64,000 bases of DNA from Zygaena filipendulae. Lineage: Eukaryota; Arthropoda; Insecta; Lepidoptera; Zygaenidae. The first letter of the stretch is position 1. Each line of letters begins with the position of its first letter. The notes under the pieces are model-generated. The model ran no database searches and had not been told where the DNA came from. It saw nothing but the letters and a program-made list of their open reading frames with translations. Positions 12,201 through 23,841 of this stretch are shown here, piece after piece. The stretch covers positions 9,188,501 through 9,252,500 of the forward strand of contig OU015655.1 of assembly GCA_907165275.2 (NCBI GenBank). The letters are read 5' to 3'. A program made the translations under genes and the position numbers.

Positions 12201-15200
12201 AATTAGCAGTGAACATCCCATCAATATTGGTCCAATCGTTTCGTAGATTTACCCACATAAGTATAAGACTCCTGCAGGATCTCATATCGGGAGCCTTTGC
12301 GGACGCAGGCAGATCAACCCGCCAACGTTACATCACAATCGGACCAATAGTTTAGAAACGCATAGAGGACAAACATACAAACATAAATTTTTATTTATAA
12401 AGATAAAAATTTGAATTGTTATGACTTTTTTTTTTTCAGAATCCCTGATGACAATGATCCTACAAAAGGAAACAAATTGACTACTAAAGTTAAGTCAAAG
12501 ATAACAAGGCTCAAAAGAGGTGAAATTAACGAGTTCGAGACACAAAGCGCAGTAAATTTGCCCACTGGTTTATTACAAATTGACCATAATAACTTGCCAA
12601 AGTTTGATTTCGACATTCCTAATGCCTCCAAAGTTAACAGTGCTGCTGAAGTTTTGGAGACACAATTATCTACATCATCTCCAATAAAAATGTCTGAAAC
12701 AATCTTTTCTTTTGGCGAAAATAGTTTTAAATTCTCGAATCCTAAAATTATAAGTGATTCACCCACAAATCCTAAATCACCAGCTAAATTCATATTTGGC
12801 AGCCCGGAAAGAACTTTAGAAAAGCCAAAAGAAAACGAACATAATTCTGTAAAAGCACTTGTAAACGAAACTAAGAAAGATTGGCAATGTTCAGATTGTT
12901 GGGTGTTCAATAAGCAAAATGTTGAAAAATGTATTTGTTGTGGTGGGAATAGAAATTCTTCTGACCAACAGAAGAAACCTTCAATATGCACAATATGTAA
13001 ATTAGCTACCTGCCAGTCAAATAGTGATTCATGTATTAACTGTGAAAGAGTAAAACCTAAGGATACTGAAGAAACAAACATTCAAAATGTAGTGGTGCCA
13101 TCTGCACTATCTAAACAAGCTGGAAAAGATAGTAAATGGAAATGTGACGATTGTTGGGTTTCCAATGATGAAAATATTGAGAAATGTATTGCTTGTGGGG
13201 GTAAGAAACCTACATCAATCTCGAAGTCATCAGGTGCTTATGTCGCCATTGATCAAAACATAAATAGTACAGCTGATGCTGACTGGAAGTGTAATGACTG
13301 CTGGATTAAGAATAAACCTGAAATAGACAAATGTGCAGCTTGCGGTGGTGCTAAACCGGGAGGGAGTAAAACTGCTTCAACAAACATTATACAAATGAAA
13401 TCTAACACTTCAGGTTTCAAAAATCTATTGAAATCTCAATCGGATAAATGGGAATGTGTGAACTGTCTTGTTAGAAACGACAATAATAAAATAAAATGTG
13501 CTTGTTGCGAGAGTGAGAAACCAGGCGCAGCCAAAACAGAAAACAAAAGTTTTAATTTTGGTACGAACACTAACACAACATTCAAGTTCGGTATAAATCC
13601 GAATGCGCAAGAAACTATCGTGTCACAATCGGCAGAATCCAATTTATCACCTGATGTAACTAAAACTAAACCTGCAGAATCTGAAACAAATAATAATGTT
13701 TTGACTAAACCACCGACATTCACTTTTGGTTTGCCACAAAAGAAATCAGAGGACCAAATAGATTTAACCAAAGAAAAAGAAAAAGTCAGTGATACAGCAA
13801 GTTCAAAGCCTACATTCTCATTTGGTTTGCCTAAGCAATCACAGGCTTCTTCGAACTCAGCTATATTTGGCATTTTGAGCTCACCTCCAGTAACTTCTTT
13901 AGCACCTGTAGAAAATAAAGAAACACCACAGGTGGTACCAAAAGTTGACCTTACACCAGCAGACCCTCAAACTGTAGTTAAAACTTCAGTAAATGCAGTT
14001 GATGGCTCATTAGTAAATGACTCACCGAAATCTTTCAACACGTCTCTGCCAGCTCCTTCCACAACTGTCAGTGGTGCAACCAATAAATCAACTGATAACA
14101 CACTGTTCTTAAAACCACAGGACAAAAGTGCTGTGACTTTGAATTTCTCAGGCAGTAGCATAAAACCATCTGCTAACATGTTCGGTGGTTCAACTTCAAC
14201 TATTTCTTCTACGGGCGTCTCTTTTTCTCAACCCGCACAATCAGTTCCTACAACAACTATGTTGCCAATTTTCCCGAAGAGTGATACACCAACATCGAGT
14301 TTAACAGTGTTCCAGAAGGATACTGAAAAAACCAGCTCATTCCCTACAAATATATCTACCGCTGCCACGACGACGTCCGCCCCAGTAGATGCTGTGTCTG
14401 TTACTGCAGCACCTATGTTCAGTTTTGGAAGTAAATCCGCACAATCACAGCCAGATAAACCAAAGTTTAATTTCACATTTGGCAGTAGCACCAAAAATGA
14501 ATCTACATTGTATCCCTCACCATTTGGCGCATCGAATGATGGCAAACCGAATACGAGTCAGTTTACATTGCCCGCCGGCGATGTATTAACAGCTAGCAAC
14601 ACTTTGACTGCAACGAAACCTTTAGGAAACATGAACGGTTTGCCTGGGACAAATTTATCAAGTGGTAATACTATTGGCAACAGTAACAACATAGGAGCTG
14701 GCAGTGGTTTACCTAACAACACGTTGCTACCGAGCAATGGTCTACCCGGGGTGAATTCATTGCCAGCTGGAACGGCGCAGCCCGCAGCGGGTGGAATATT
14801 CGGTGCGCCGCTTGCGCAGAAAGAAAACACCATGTGGCCGGCAAACAGCAACACATCTAACATTTTCGTATCAAACGCTTCGGGCAGTAACTTACAGAAG
14901 CCGGCTGCGTTCTCATTCGGCTCGGCCAACTTCAATGCGACGTTCGGAAACAGTATGACTAACCAACAACCACCCAATGTGTTTGGAATGACCAATCAAA
15001 ATTCTAACAACGCTCCATCGTTGTTCTCAAGCACTGTGCAAAGTACACCGACAGCAAATATATTTGGGTCGGCGCAGCCAGCCAATAATAACGCACAGTC
15101 TATAGGCGTCTTTGGCACATCAAATGTGAGCTCCGCACCTGCTTTCGGGTCAAGCACTCAAACCACCAATCTGCCGATGCCTGCGTTCGAGGTACCAGCT

Positions 15201-18200
15201 CTCGGCTCTGCTTTCAACTTCGGTGCATCTCCAAGCACAGCTGTTTTTGGATTTGGCCAGGTAAAATGTTCTTTCAACTTTCGGTAACTTTTGACTTTTT
15301 TTTCTGTAACTTTTTGTCAGCAAATTTGTCATTATTATCTTAAAACTAGCTCTAAGCGTAACTTAATTTTATTTTCTAAATACATAGTGTACCCATTCCC
15401 ATTAAAAGGTCGGCAACGCACCTGCATGCTTTATGGTGTTGCAGATGTTGATGGGTTGGGTAATCACTTACCATGAGACGTGCCACCTGCCCGTTTGCCA
15501 CCTATGACATAAAAAAATAATCTGTAGTAAAATATATATGTAATTACATAATAAGTATATGTGATATATACCACGGTTGCTTTGTTTCCTAAAAATCTAA
15601 TTACATCTGCAGAAATTTTGATTTGAACACCAACAGAATCGCTTTCAGTAACATCGCTTACTGCTTGATCAAAATTAAATTTTTGTCGTTAAGTGAATTC
15701 TCTTTGTAAATTTATTCTTTCACATCTATAATGCTTGTTTTTCTTTTAAATATTAGCCACTTATTATTAAATGGGTCTCGCATCCGTCTCACGCCTCTTA
15801 TTGTCTCAAAGAGATCTACTCGCCCCTTTTCACCGTACCCACTCGCCCCTTGTGACGGGGCGAGATTATTTTTAATATTTATGAAGCGCTCGTGCGCCCC
15901 TTTTAGTAATCTATATCTTCTTTTTATTTAATACTAGCTGTCCCCCGCGATTTCATCCGCGGTAATTTCGGAGTTCCCGCGGGAATTCCGGGAAAAAGTA
16001 CTCTACGCCCTTCTTTGTTTACGGTGATAAGCAGTTCCCCGCATTAATTCCGGAGTTCCCGAGGGAATTCCGGGATAAAAACTATCCTATCTTTTAAGTT
16101 GGACCATATTATAAATGGTTACAAAATTTGATCAAAATCCGTTCAGTAGTTTCGGAGTCCATCACGGACAAACAACGTGACACGTGATTTATATATATTA
16201 GTAGTAATAAGTAATTAGATCTATAGCCGAATAAAGGGTTTTCATGACTCATACTCGGAAAGTAGGTCTGAAGTTGCCTGAGAAGCGGGTTGAAAGTAAC
16301 ACTTTTCAGCCCTAGGAAGAATCGCTTTCAACTGACAGCTGGATACTGCAGAAACTCAATTTTTTTTTATGTCATAGGGGCATACTTACTGGCCAGTAGC
16401 ACACCTAATGGTTGATTTATGTAAAATAAAATTCACTCATTTTTTTCTTTAGCTAATTCCTATTTTTATTTTGACTTTCCTTGCATTCGTAATGAAAAGC
16501 ACAGTGTTATCCTCGGGAGAAAATCTTTCACCCCTAGGATAACAATGTACTATTGTTGGTGAAGTAAAGTGCACTATTACGTTATATGCATTTAAACATC
16601 CTGATATTTTAATAGTACATTGTTATCCTAGGGGTGAAAGTAACTTATTTAGTCCCGAGACGGGGTTTGGCGCCCGAACGTAGCGAGGGCGCCAATAGAT
16701 CGAGGGACTAAATAAGTCTTTCTCCCGAGGATAACACTGTGCTTTTCATTACGAATGCAAGTAAAGTCAAAATAAAAATAGGAATTAGCTAAAGAAAAAA
16801 TGAGTGAAGATCGAATAGTCGCTTGACGCTTTCCCACCTATTTCTTTTTCTTTGGCCGGCTAGCTATTCAGCCAGTATTTTTTATTTACATTGTGGCGAC
16901 CTAAATTATAATAAAGGCATCTAAAATAATATTTTCTTTAATTATTAAGTATTAATTAAAGAAAATAAAAAAATATAAATAGGAATTAGCTTGAGAAAAA
17001 GTGAGTGAATTTTATTTTAATTAATACCTACTTAAACTTTACGTTATTTCAATTTTACATCGCGTTGGCTGTATAGAAAGTTGGAACATGGTTCAATAGA
17101 AATGTGAAAATAGACCTAGTTTTTTTTTTAAATAATTTGACAGTTGTCAGTTGAAAGCGATTCTCCCTAGGGCTGAAAAGGGTTACTTTCAACCCGCTTC
17201 TCAGGCAACTTCAGACCTACTTTCCGAGTATGAGGAATGAAAAGACATTTTGTCAAAGGAATAATATCAAAAAATTCTTTACATAATATATTGCTGGTAG
17301 TGAAGTGTTTTGTTTGTGATACTGGTTACGAATTTAGGTATAGGGTAAGTTTTTATTTCTAATATCAAATTAGTCAATTTTTACAAAGTAGGTACTTATG
17401 TATTGATATTTTTTACTAGCTGTGCCCCGCGGTTCCACTCGCGGTAATTTTGGAGTGCCGCGGGAATTCCGGGCTAAAAAGTACCCTATGTCCTTCTCTG
17501 TACCCCTGACAAAGTGCATGCCAAATTTCATTCAAATCCGTTCCGTCGTTTTTGCGTGATTGAGTAACAAACATCTAAACATCCACACTTTCACATTTAT
17601 CTACTACTAGCTGTGCCCCGCGGTTTCACCCGCGGTAATTCGGGATAAAGAGTCAGCTACGCGGCGAGCTTGACTCCCTCTCAGGGTGAAAGTAGGGATC
17701 TATATAAGACCTACATCAAGCCCCTACTCACATACGCCGCTCCAATATGGTACGCGCACTGTCGCAGCAAGCCATGGCACTGTGTGCCGCTGCCGGAGCT
17801 TCACGCTACGTGCGGAACTCCATTATCCGAAGGAACTTGAGAGTCGAGCTGCTGGACGAGTTCGTGCAGTGACTATCCTTTCGGATGGACGCGTAGGGCC
17901 ACGATCATATCCGTGGTCTGGTCCCTCTCCACGCCCGCCCACCTGAAGGGTAGCGATACGAGCGCGAGCTGATCGCTCGCGATGACCAATGACCAGCCAA
18001 CTGATGCCACCTAGTTCCGGCCAACGGAGCTTGGATGCCGCCTTGAAGGGTAACGTCGGCTCCATTCTGACGATCCACGCTGTCCTCAGATAGCCCCCAG
18101 TTCCTGGCCGTATTGGCAAACAGCGTCGGATCGACCACTCTAGGGTGTTCTGACCCGAAGCAGTCACCTCTAAGAAAGCTAACGGAACGGTAATTAAGGC

Positions 18201-19845
18201 GGAACACGCGGCGTGGGTAGCCCCGCTACAAGGTGGACCGGCGACTAGGTGAAGGTCGCATGACATCATTGGATGCGGGAAGCGCAGGACCGGTCGTTGT
18301 GAGGATCCTTGGGCGAGGCTTATGTCCAGCAGTGGGCGTCTTTTGTCTGATATGATAATGATGATTAAGGCTTAGGCTTAAATCCCGACCTCCCGACCTT
18401 TGTAATAAACCTCAATTTTTTAGTCATACATATAAAAGTATAAAACAGTGTTTTATACTTTTATACTGACTACTGACTTCATGGCTTTTATCGGTTAATA
18501 TGATTTTATCAAAACTTTCATATAATTGACGACCCGACTGACGCAGAGGTCACCATGCCTACCTGCTAATCAAGGGGTTCCGGGTTCGATTCCCGGTGGG
18601 GGTGGACTTTGTGTGATGAACACAGGGTTCCATTTTCCAGTCTGGGTGTGTTAATATATCTATAGTATAATATATAAGTATAAGTAATTCTATGTAGTAT
18701 ATACCACGTTTGCTTGGTTTCCACGACACAAGCTAATAATAGCTTACTGTGGGATCAAGTAGATCTGTGTGTTGTGATGTGGATTATTATTATTAATTGC
18801 TCTTAGACGCTATTTTCATTAAATTATATTTTGTAATCAATAATATACTGCGAAGAGAACTTCGTTCCAATCGAGTGTTTGACCAACTTTTGAATAAGAG
18901 ATGAGAATGACCACTTTAAATTTTAAGGGACAAGTGGGTACGTTTAGTTTATAATTAGGGGCGAGATTTACGGGGCGAATGGGTGTGAGACCATTAAATG
19001 TTTTAGTTTTTAAAGATTTTTTCATTTGTGAGTTAATTCATCTATATTCATTCACCATATCATATGTATATAAATATATGTATATTTAAATATCAAAAGT
19101 ATGATAAGTATTTTTATAAAGTTTAAAACAACAGTCCGATAGATAGTCCGATGATAGTTCCGATAATTTCGCAGGCGGAACGCTGGGGCTCCACTGAAAA
19201 CCAGCGCTGTGGCTACTACGGTCGCAGCACATGCTGAGTGGAGTCCCTTTTAGCAAGGCACTGCACCATATTATATTGTTATTATTTTTTTTACCTTTGT
19301 ATTGTAAATTGTTTGTTGCGTGGTGTGTCTGCTCTTGCTGAATAAAGTTTATCTTATCTTATCTTATATGATTTCGTCAGTCATTGCGGGCTGTAGGATA
19401 TTGTAATTTGCATGCATTACTTACTGCGGTTGCACACTTTTTTTATTTCTAGTTTTAGAAAACTTTTCGCATCTGGATAAAATGTATCCTTAATGGTTAT
19501 GTGTACAAATATGTTCGACAAGCATAAGTAACTAAATAAGTCAAACCATACTCTATCTGGGCCTTTCACGCGAATCCGTTCAGCTGGATTATTTGACTTA
19601 ACAAACATCCAAATATCTTCGAAATCTTTGACATTTATAGTAGTATCTTGTATTCTTTCTTAAATGCATATTTAGTAATAGTTATTTATTATTTACAGCA
19701 GCCACAACAACAGGCTCAGAGCGGTGTGTATAGTTTTGGGTCGGCGGGTACAAGCAGTTCCCAAGTTCAGTTCGCCATGGGCAGCGCTCCCAACGCGCCC
19801 ATGAGGCGTGTAAGGAAAGCGGTGCGCAGGAACCCACCGCGATGA
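6216..19845 (+). CDS. Nup153: Nucleoporin Nup153, seven coding exons
   Basis: Exons: 6216-6281, 8918-9139, 9528-9861, 11470-11802, 11883-12042, 12440-15260, 19699-19845. All introns are GT-AG and the frame holds through every junction, giving 1360 residues (human about 1475). Nup153 is an FG nucleoporin of the nuclear basket that binds importins, Ran and lamina. The N-terminal part has the family blocks VTSRVSGLLP and SPFYPGQTMYGG. Exon 6 carries four RanBP2-type zinc fingers (WxCxxC..N..CxxC) near residues 519-540, 604-626, 653-675 and 707-729, plus a degenerate Cys-rich copy near 553-575. From about residue 730 there is a Ser/Thr-rich region with FG, FGxP and FxFG motifs (TFKFG, MFSFG, FNFTFG). 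The C-terminus is basic (MRRVRKAVRR), as in vertebrate Nup153. The first ATG follows an in-frame start context with no earlier candidate in exon 1. Introns 1 and 6 (2.6 and 4.4 kb) hold many repeats. Confidence 0.95.
6282..8917 (+). other. Nup153 intron 1, mostly unique AT-rich DNA
   Basis: No exon-like sequence was seen. A segment near 7610-7770 ('aaggccctctcccatcagtctcc', 'gtgccaggttcttcctgcc') is GC-richer than its surroundings and looks like a retroelement fragment. A short GGT simple repeat sits at 7912-7930. Confidence 0.5.
10103..10172. repeat. (CA)n microsatellite
   Basis: About 70 bp of CA repeat with CGCA and TACA interruptions in Nup153 intron 3. It is followed by a probable retroelement 3' segment ('ctcaggtcatcaacctatagc', then ATT repeats near 10370-10398). 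Confidence 0.9.
10435..10500 (-). mobile_element. SINE-like element, short fragment
   Basis: Minus-strand fragment of the common module: 'actagttgtccctcgcggtttcacctgcagtaatttcgg'. It is truncated at about 65 bp and lies in Nup153 intron 3. Confidence 0.55.
10797..11105 (+). mobile_element. MITE, GTTGAC/TTAGTCCGTC family, copy 1
   Basis: The ends are 'aattctaattagtccgtc' and 'gacggactaaaaaaaa..ttgtcaag', imperfect inverted repeats. The interior shares 'gacacgtattttttgctttttcaa', 'gtgacgtcacgcgaaatttc' and 'gaaaaaatacgtgtccaatat' with copies at 35642-35932 and 45262-45540. It contains TGACGTCA sites. It lies in Nup153 intron 3. Confidence 0.75.
12117..12408 (+). mobile_element. SINE-like element, Nup153 intron 5
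   Basis: Starts 'actagctgtgctccgcggtttcaccc' and ends 'catagaggacaaacatacaaacataaatttttatttataaagat'. A close relative lies on the minus strand at 58590-58893. Its end is only about 30 bp from the exon 6 acceptor at 12439. Confidence 0.75.
15932..16205 (+). mobile_element. SINE-like element, Nup153 intron 6
   Basis: Starts 'actagctgtcccccgcgatttcatccgcgg' and ends 'cacggacaaacaacgtgacacgtgatttatatatatta'. Same subfamily as 1155-1405. Confidence 0.75.
16239..16554 (+). mobile_element. Long-arm inverted element, left arm A1 (internally deleted)
   Basis: Matches the 34425-35036 arm at both ends: outer end 'ttcatgactcatactcgg', inner end 'ataacaatgtactatt'. About half of the middle is missing. 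It faces the opposite-strand arm A2 (16611-17243) across a 56-bp spacer. Confidence 0.8.
16611..17243 (-). mobile_element. Long-arm inverted element, right arm A2
   Basis: Inverted near-full copy (633 bp) of the arm family. It starts sharply at 'aatagtacattgttatcc' and ends 'ccgagtatgaggaatgaaaa'. Inside is a hairpin between 'acttatttagtcccgag' and 'gagggactaaataagt' around a GC-rich core with GGCGCC. The reading frame at 16649-16837 recurs in two other arms and is a by-product of repeat conservation. Confidence 0.8.
17415..17640 (+). mobile_element. SINE-like elements, one full and one head fragment
   Basis: A copy at 17415-17605 ('actagctgtgccccgcggttccac' to 'cacactttcacatttatctac') is followed directly by a second head, 'tactagctgtgccccgcggtttcacccgcgg', which breaks off into a LINE fragment. 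Confidence 0.75.
17645..18365 (+). mobile_element. Decayed non-LTR retrotransposon, 3' end
   Basis: At 17699 one frame reads LYKTYIKPLLTYAAPIWYAH, the conserved segment downstream of the reverse transcriptase catalytic core in Jockey-type LINEs. Frameshifts and stops follow. The terminal segment near 18270-18350 reads WMREAQDRSL, then a stop, then GEAYVQQWASF, the typical end of many moth LINEs, and finishes in 'tgatatgataatgatgatta'. The two parts may come from different elements. Not functional. Confidence 0.75.
18526..18800 (+). mobile_element. tRNA-derived SINE
   Basis: The head has a tRNA-like internal promoter: a degenerate A box in 'ctgacgcagaggtcacc' and a clear B box in 'ccgggttcgattcccggt'. 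The body includes 'ggtttccacgacacaagc' and 'gggatcaagtagatctgtgtgttgtgatgtgg', and the tail is ATT-rich. Inverted body fragments recur at 52977-53055 and 59195-59255, and a weaker one near 15555-15670. It lacks a pairing acceptor stem, so it is not a tRNA gene. Confidence 0.75.
19155..19372 (+). mobile_element. Retroelement 3' end with (TTATC)n tail
   Basis: Contains 'ccactgaaaaccagcgctgtgg' and 'catgctgagtggag', then 'gaataaagtttatcttatcttatcttat'. A relative at 39055-39240 has the same blocks and a TTCTA-repeat tail. The tailing pattern suggests a non-LTR element or its SINE. It is in Nup153 intron 6. Confidence 0.65.
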
Positions 19846-22102
19846 ATTCCCAACAGACATGCAAACTGCAGCAACATCTGGCTAGGAGCGATATAACAGA
19901 CACCATTGTGTAAGTGTCTTATAAGTAATTAGTTAAAATAAATTTATTTATAAAAAACGCATAACCGGTAAGATTTAAAACGTGCTTTCTAATAAGAGAG
20001 TATGTATGTAATTCTAAGTTAATTTTATAGGTTATAGCTGTTACACTAAATGACTAAATGAATTTGCCTAACCATTTTGTGACAGGTAAACATAAGTTTA
20101 TGAAGATTTCAGTTGTTATTAAAAATAGTTGAGTCAAAATGATAATGGCACATGGCTAAGTAGCTATGGCTCAATTGACTATTAACAGAAAAGTAAAGAG
20201 CATGAAAAAATAACAATGGTACATGAGACAATGTAAGGAAAGATTGAGTACTTAATTTGCTGATTAAAAAAAACATTATCGCAAAATTTGTACACAGGTG
20301 CGAGTTAATTATTCGTTTAAATAAATTATGGGTTTATGGTATACTATTCAATTCCCTGTTTGAATATGTTAAATACTGATTTAGTGTTAACCTAGGCTAA
20401 GTTTAGTTTATAAATGTTATTGTCTTATATTTGTGGATAATCCTGTCCTTTTTCGTTGTGAACGATCGACATCAAAAACAGCTGAACACTTTTGTTAGTT
20501 ATTGCTATTTTTGTAGCACACGTCACGTACATATGTGTATTGCAATAAGATTCATCAACTGTCGAAAGTGATGAGCTGCTTTTTAGGTTTATTGTATGAC
20601 GTGTAAAAAGTGATTTCTATCATTTGTGCACGCCATACGCTACCTTAATTTAGAAAGTTTAAGAATTTTTTTTATGTATGATTCGCTTTAATACCAAGAT
20701 TTGGAAAAATCTTCAGAGTTCAGCAAGTTGAAAATTCTCAGGCATGGTTTGAAACAAAAACGAAGCCACACTTTGGTTAGTATGTCTTACTAGGTTCCAA
20801 TAAAAAAAATGTAAGCATACTAGTTTTTTTTTATTACAGTTCTAAGATATTTTCCAGTGTAATGAACAATTACATTAAAAGCACTACTATCCTTTGAGCC
20901 CAGAGTAAAAAATACCTGCCGTGATATTATAAATAATTGACAGCGTGGTTCTTGTGTTTTACGCGAGACTATTGAATTGGTGGGCAATCTTTAACTAATC
21001 ATGGCGTCGATCGCCATTTGCCGTAAAAAATAGCCAGTGTCAAATTTTGAAAGAGAACAATCAGATGAAATTTGTTTACTCTCTTGAGAACATTGCACTT
21101 GTTTGCTCTGGAAAAACAAAATAGTTGCTCTCCAGACTCCAGTTACTAGATTTGAGATTTTTAGACCCTTATTTCCTATTTTGCTTGTCACCATGGGTTT
21201 TTTTTCTGCATGAGACGCTTGCCGTGACTTAGATTGTCTTCCAATATATAAAATCCCAACAAGTAAAAATACGAGTATTTCTGTCTGTGTGTTTGTTGCC
21301 GTTACTAGTTTTTGAGGGAATCCCTAGAGAACAGCTATTCATATTTATATTGATTCTTTATTTTATATTAGAACAAAGTAATTAACAGACGCTCCCACGT
21401 CAAAATCACGGCACCTTAGACACATTTGCAAAAGAAAACGCCGAAAAATTTATAGTTCTCCAGGGAATTAAAATTCCCAAAATTTGAACATTTTAATATA
21501 AACATTTCAACAATAAAAAGAGTAAAAAAGCAAGTAAACCACAGATTTAAAAAACTTCAAAATTACTTATATTTCGCCATTGATGTTGATGATGTTGATG
21601 ACCTTTATTTCGCAACCTGTTTCCATAATATTCTTATCTGCTTAATAATATAGTTACTACAAACATTAATTTATAAAGGATGTAAAGAAAGGAATTTATA
21701 TTTGCTATTATTAATAGTTAAAACTGAAAAAATATCAAAAAGTAATTTATACAGTTTTAGAAGAATAGAATAACATATTTTTTATTACGCAACAGAAACA
21801 CACACATTTATTACACATACATTTTACTTTTCTGACATTATCATCTCGCGATTTATCAAAATCTATAAGATTTTTTAACTGCGGTCTCACTTGCCACTTG
21901 AAGGACAGATTATCATTTATTTTAATATAATAATATTATGTTACAGGTGTCTGTCTTGAGGCTATATAATTAGACCTCTGTGCATTATAAAATGATCAGA
22001 AATAGAATTTGTCTCGATTAGGTAGATTCAACGTTTTCTATCAGCGTTTGCGTTCACATTTTGTTCGTAATAATAAAATGACCCAACTCTACTGTCTTTT
22101 AG
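19846..22102 (+). other. Nup153 3' UTR and AT-rich intergenic DNA
   Basis: The first AATAAA after the Nup153 stop is at 19937-19942, 92 bp downstream, and another is near 20318. The remainder is AT-rich with no recognised gene. A minus-strand frame at 20991-21194 has no protein-like features that I recognise. Confidence 0.5.
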
Positions 22103-22211
22103 AGCTCTATCTCACCGGGACGCTATGCTGGAGATGCTTTCAATGAAATACACGGACGTAATCCGCCGCTCCCTTGCACGGATGCCAAACGTCTTTGATA
22201 ATAATCCGTAA
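22103..22211 (+). CDS. Possible terminal exon of an unidentified gene
   Basis: After a good acceptor (tactgtcttttag) the sequence reads ALSHRDAMLEMLSMKY, continues TDVIRRSLARMPNVFDNNP, and stops at TAA 22209-22211: one base plus 35 codons. The composition is unlike the AT-rich surroundings and looks like a real C-terminus. I do not recognise the family, and no upstream exon was found on the plus strand between Nup153 and here. It could be an orphan exon, a pseudogene piece, or chance. Confidence 0.3.
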
Positions 22212-22424
22212 AAATGTTTTAGATATATTTATATTATTTTGTGATCCGTAAATCGTCATATAACAACCTTATCTGAACATAAAAACAAAAAAAAAAATTA
22301 TTACAATTTAAAAATTATTTATTACTTTAACAATATGAACTTATAACTAGGTAAATAGCTGGAGCCTCCTTTTAGGCATAATTATGCCTGTGCCAGGAGA
22401 CTCCGCTCCTCATAACTCATTATA

Positions 22425-22440
22425 TATATATATATATATT
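22425..22440. repeat. (TA)n microsatellite
   Basis: A short run of alternating TA in intergenic DNA. Confidence 0.7.
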
Positions 22441-23841
22441 TTGATGAATGAGTTGAAATAAAAGAAAAAAATTACAGGTATTTATTTATTTTACATTTTA
22501 GTAAAATTGTTAACAATAGCTGTTAATAAGTATATTATTTCGCGTATACTTTGATATATTTCCGCCTTGGTACCATTTTCCAGCTAATGTTGTAAAATAC
22601 TACTTGCTATAAATGTACAGGTCATATGGGGATTGGAGGATAACTTAGAAAAAAAAAAACCGGATTTTTGCAATAATCTTTGAATGATTGCAAAAACAAC
22701 CTAGCTTTTTTGTAACCATCCTAGGATTATAACAGTACTTATAAATTTTTTAATTTTTTTTCGATTATCCTACGACATAATACTATAGCAATTCTAGCAG
22801 TTGTAGAATAATATGAAATAGTTACAAGTTTTACAACACAGTTAAATTAAAAATATAAGTACTTTCTTAATTTTTTCTGAACTTGAAATATTTTAATATA
22901 TATTATTATACTAAATGTGTGTAATAAGAGTATTTGACATCGTTGTCTACATTGTAAAATAAATTGAAACTACGTAATAAGAAAAAGACAGCAACATTGT
23001 ATTATTGTTATAAAAGATTTATATGCAGGGTTATTATTATTATATTAATAACCACTTAGGGGCAACTCTACGGATCATTCCATCAAAACGAGGTTTACGT
23101 AATAAGTTTCGAAGGCGAATTTTTTATTACTTGTACAAAACTGGTTTCAACAGAAGTTCATATCATTATCCTCGTAACTCACCAACGAGTGACAGTACCT
23201 TTACCTACGTAAGGATAGTATACCCTATAAATATCACTTACACATCTAGTTAAATGGTATTTAGAACCTGAAAGTATCGACCTTCCATTACCTAGAGATA
23301 GTATTATATTATCTGTGCCTAGAGTCATCTACGTCTATCTCTATTCATAATCCATAAGTATTTTTTTTTTCAACAGATGCCATATTATTGTTTTGTCACC
23401 AAACATAAATATGCTAAATTTCATCTTATTCGGATAACAGTAAGTAGTTAAAAATTGTTCACAAATTTTGAAACGGACTACATACAAAATTGCAAATTAA
23501 ATAATAGCTTTTAAAAATAATAAATAAATAAAGCCTGTTATCTCGAAAGAGTTTACTTGTCCAGCTTATCTGACTTTCGTAGAAATATCAAAAATTCTTC
23601 CATCAAAAGTTGGTTAGGTAGAAGTAAAACTTATGCTTTTATCGAAACTTGTTTCGTACTATAATAAAAAGACGGATTCGAAACTAGTTACGAAAACCTG
23701 GTTTCGATGACGGCTGAAGCGTTCTGACTTCTGTACAACTTTTGCTATGGGACCAATTCAGTATTAGTGAAAAAAAAAATCTACTCTATTATTTTTTTTT
23801 AATGTTTAAAACAGCTGTATTTTAAAGCTACACTGAAGTCC
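22441..23841. other. AT-rich intergenic DNA, nothing recognised
   Basis: No gene, RNA or clear repeat boundary was seen here. A 76-codon frame at 23023-23253 has no recognisable similarity. Confidence 0.5.

Noticed and set aside
12419..13081. A 220-codon minus-strand frame opposite Nup153
   Set aside because: It mirrors the Nup153 coding strand, has no splice context, and the plus strand carries clear zinc-finger motifs.
16649..16837. A 62-codon frame conserved here and at 34810-34998 and 36149-36337
   Set aside because: It lies inside the repeated arm and is conserved only because the DNA copies are young. It spans the arm hairpin and has no protein-like features.
18540..18610. tRNA gene
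   Set aside because: A and B boxes are present, but the acceptor ends do not pair and the sequence continues into a SINE body found elsewhere in the window.
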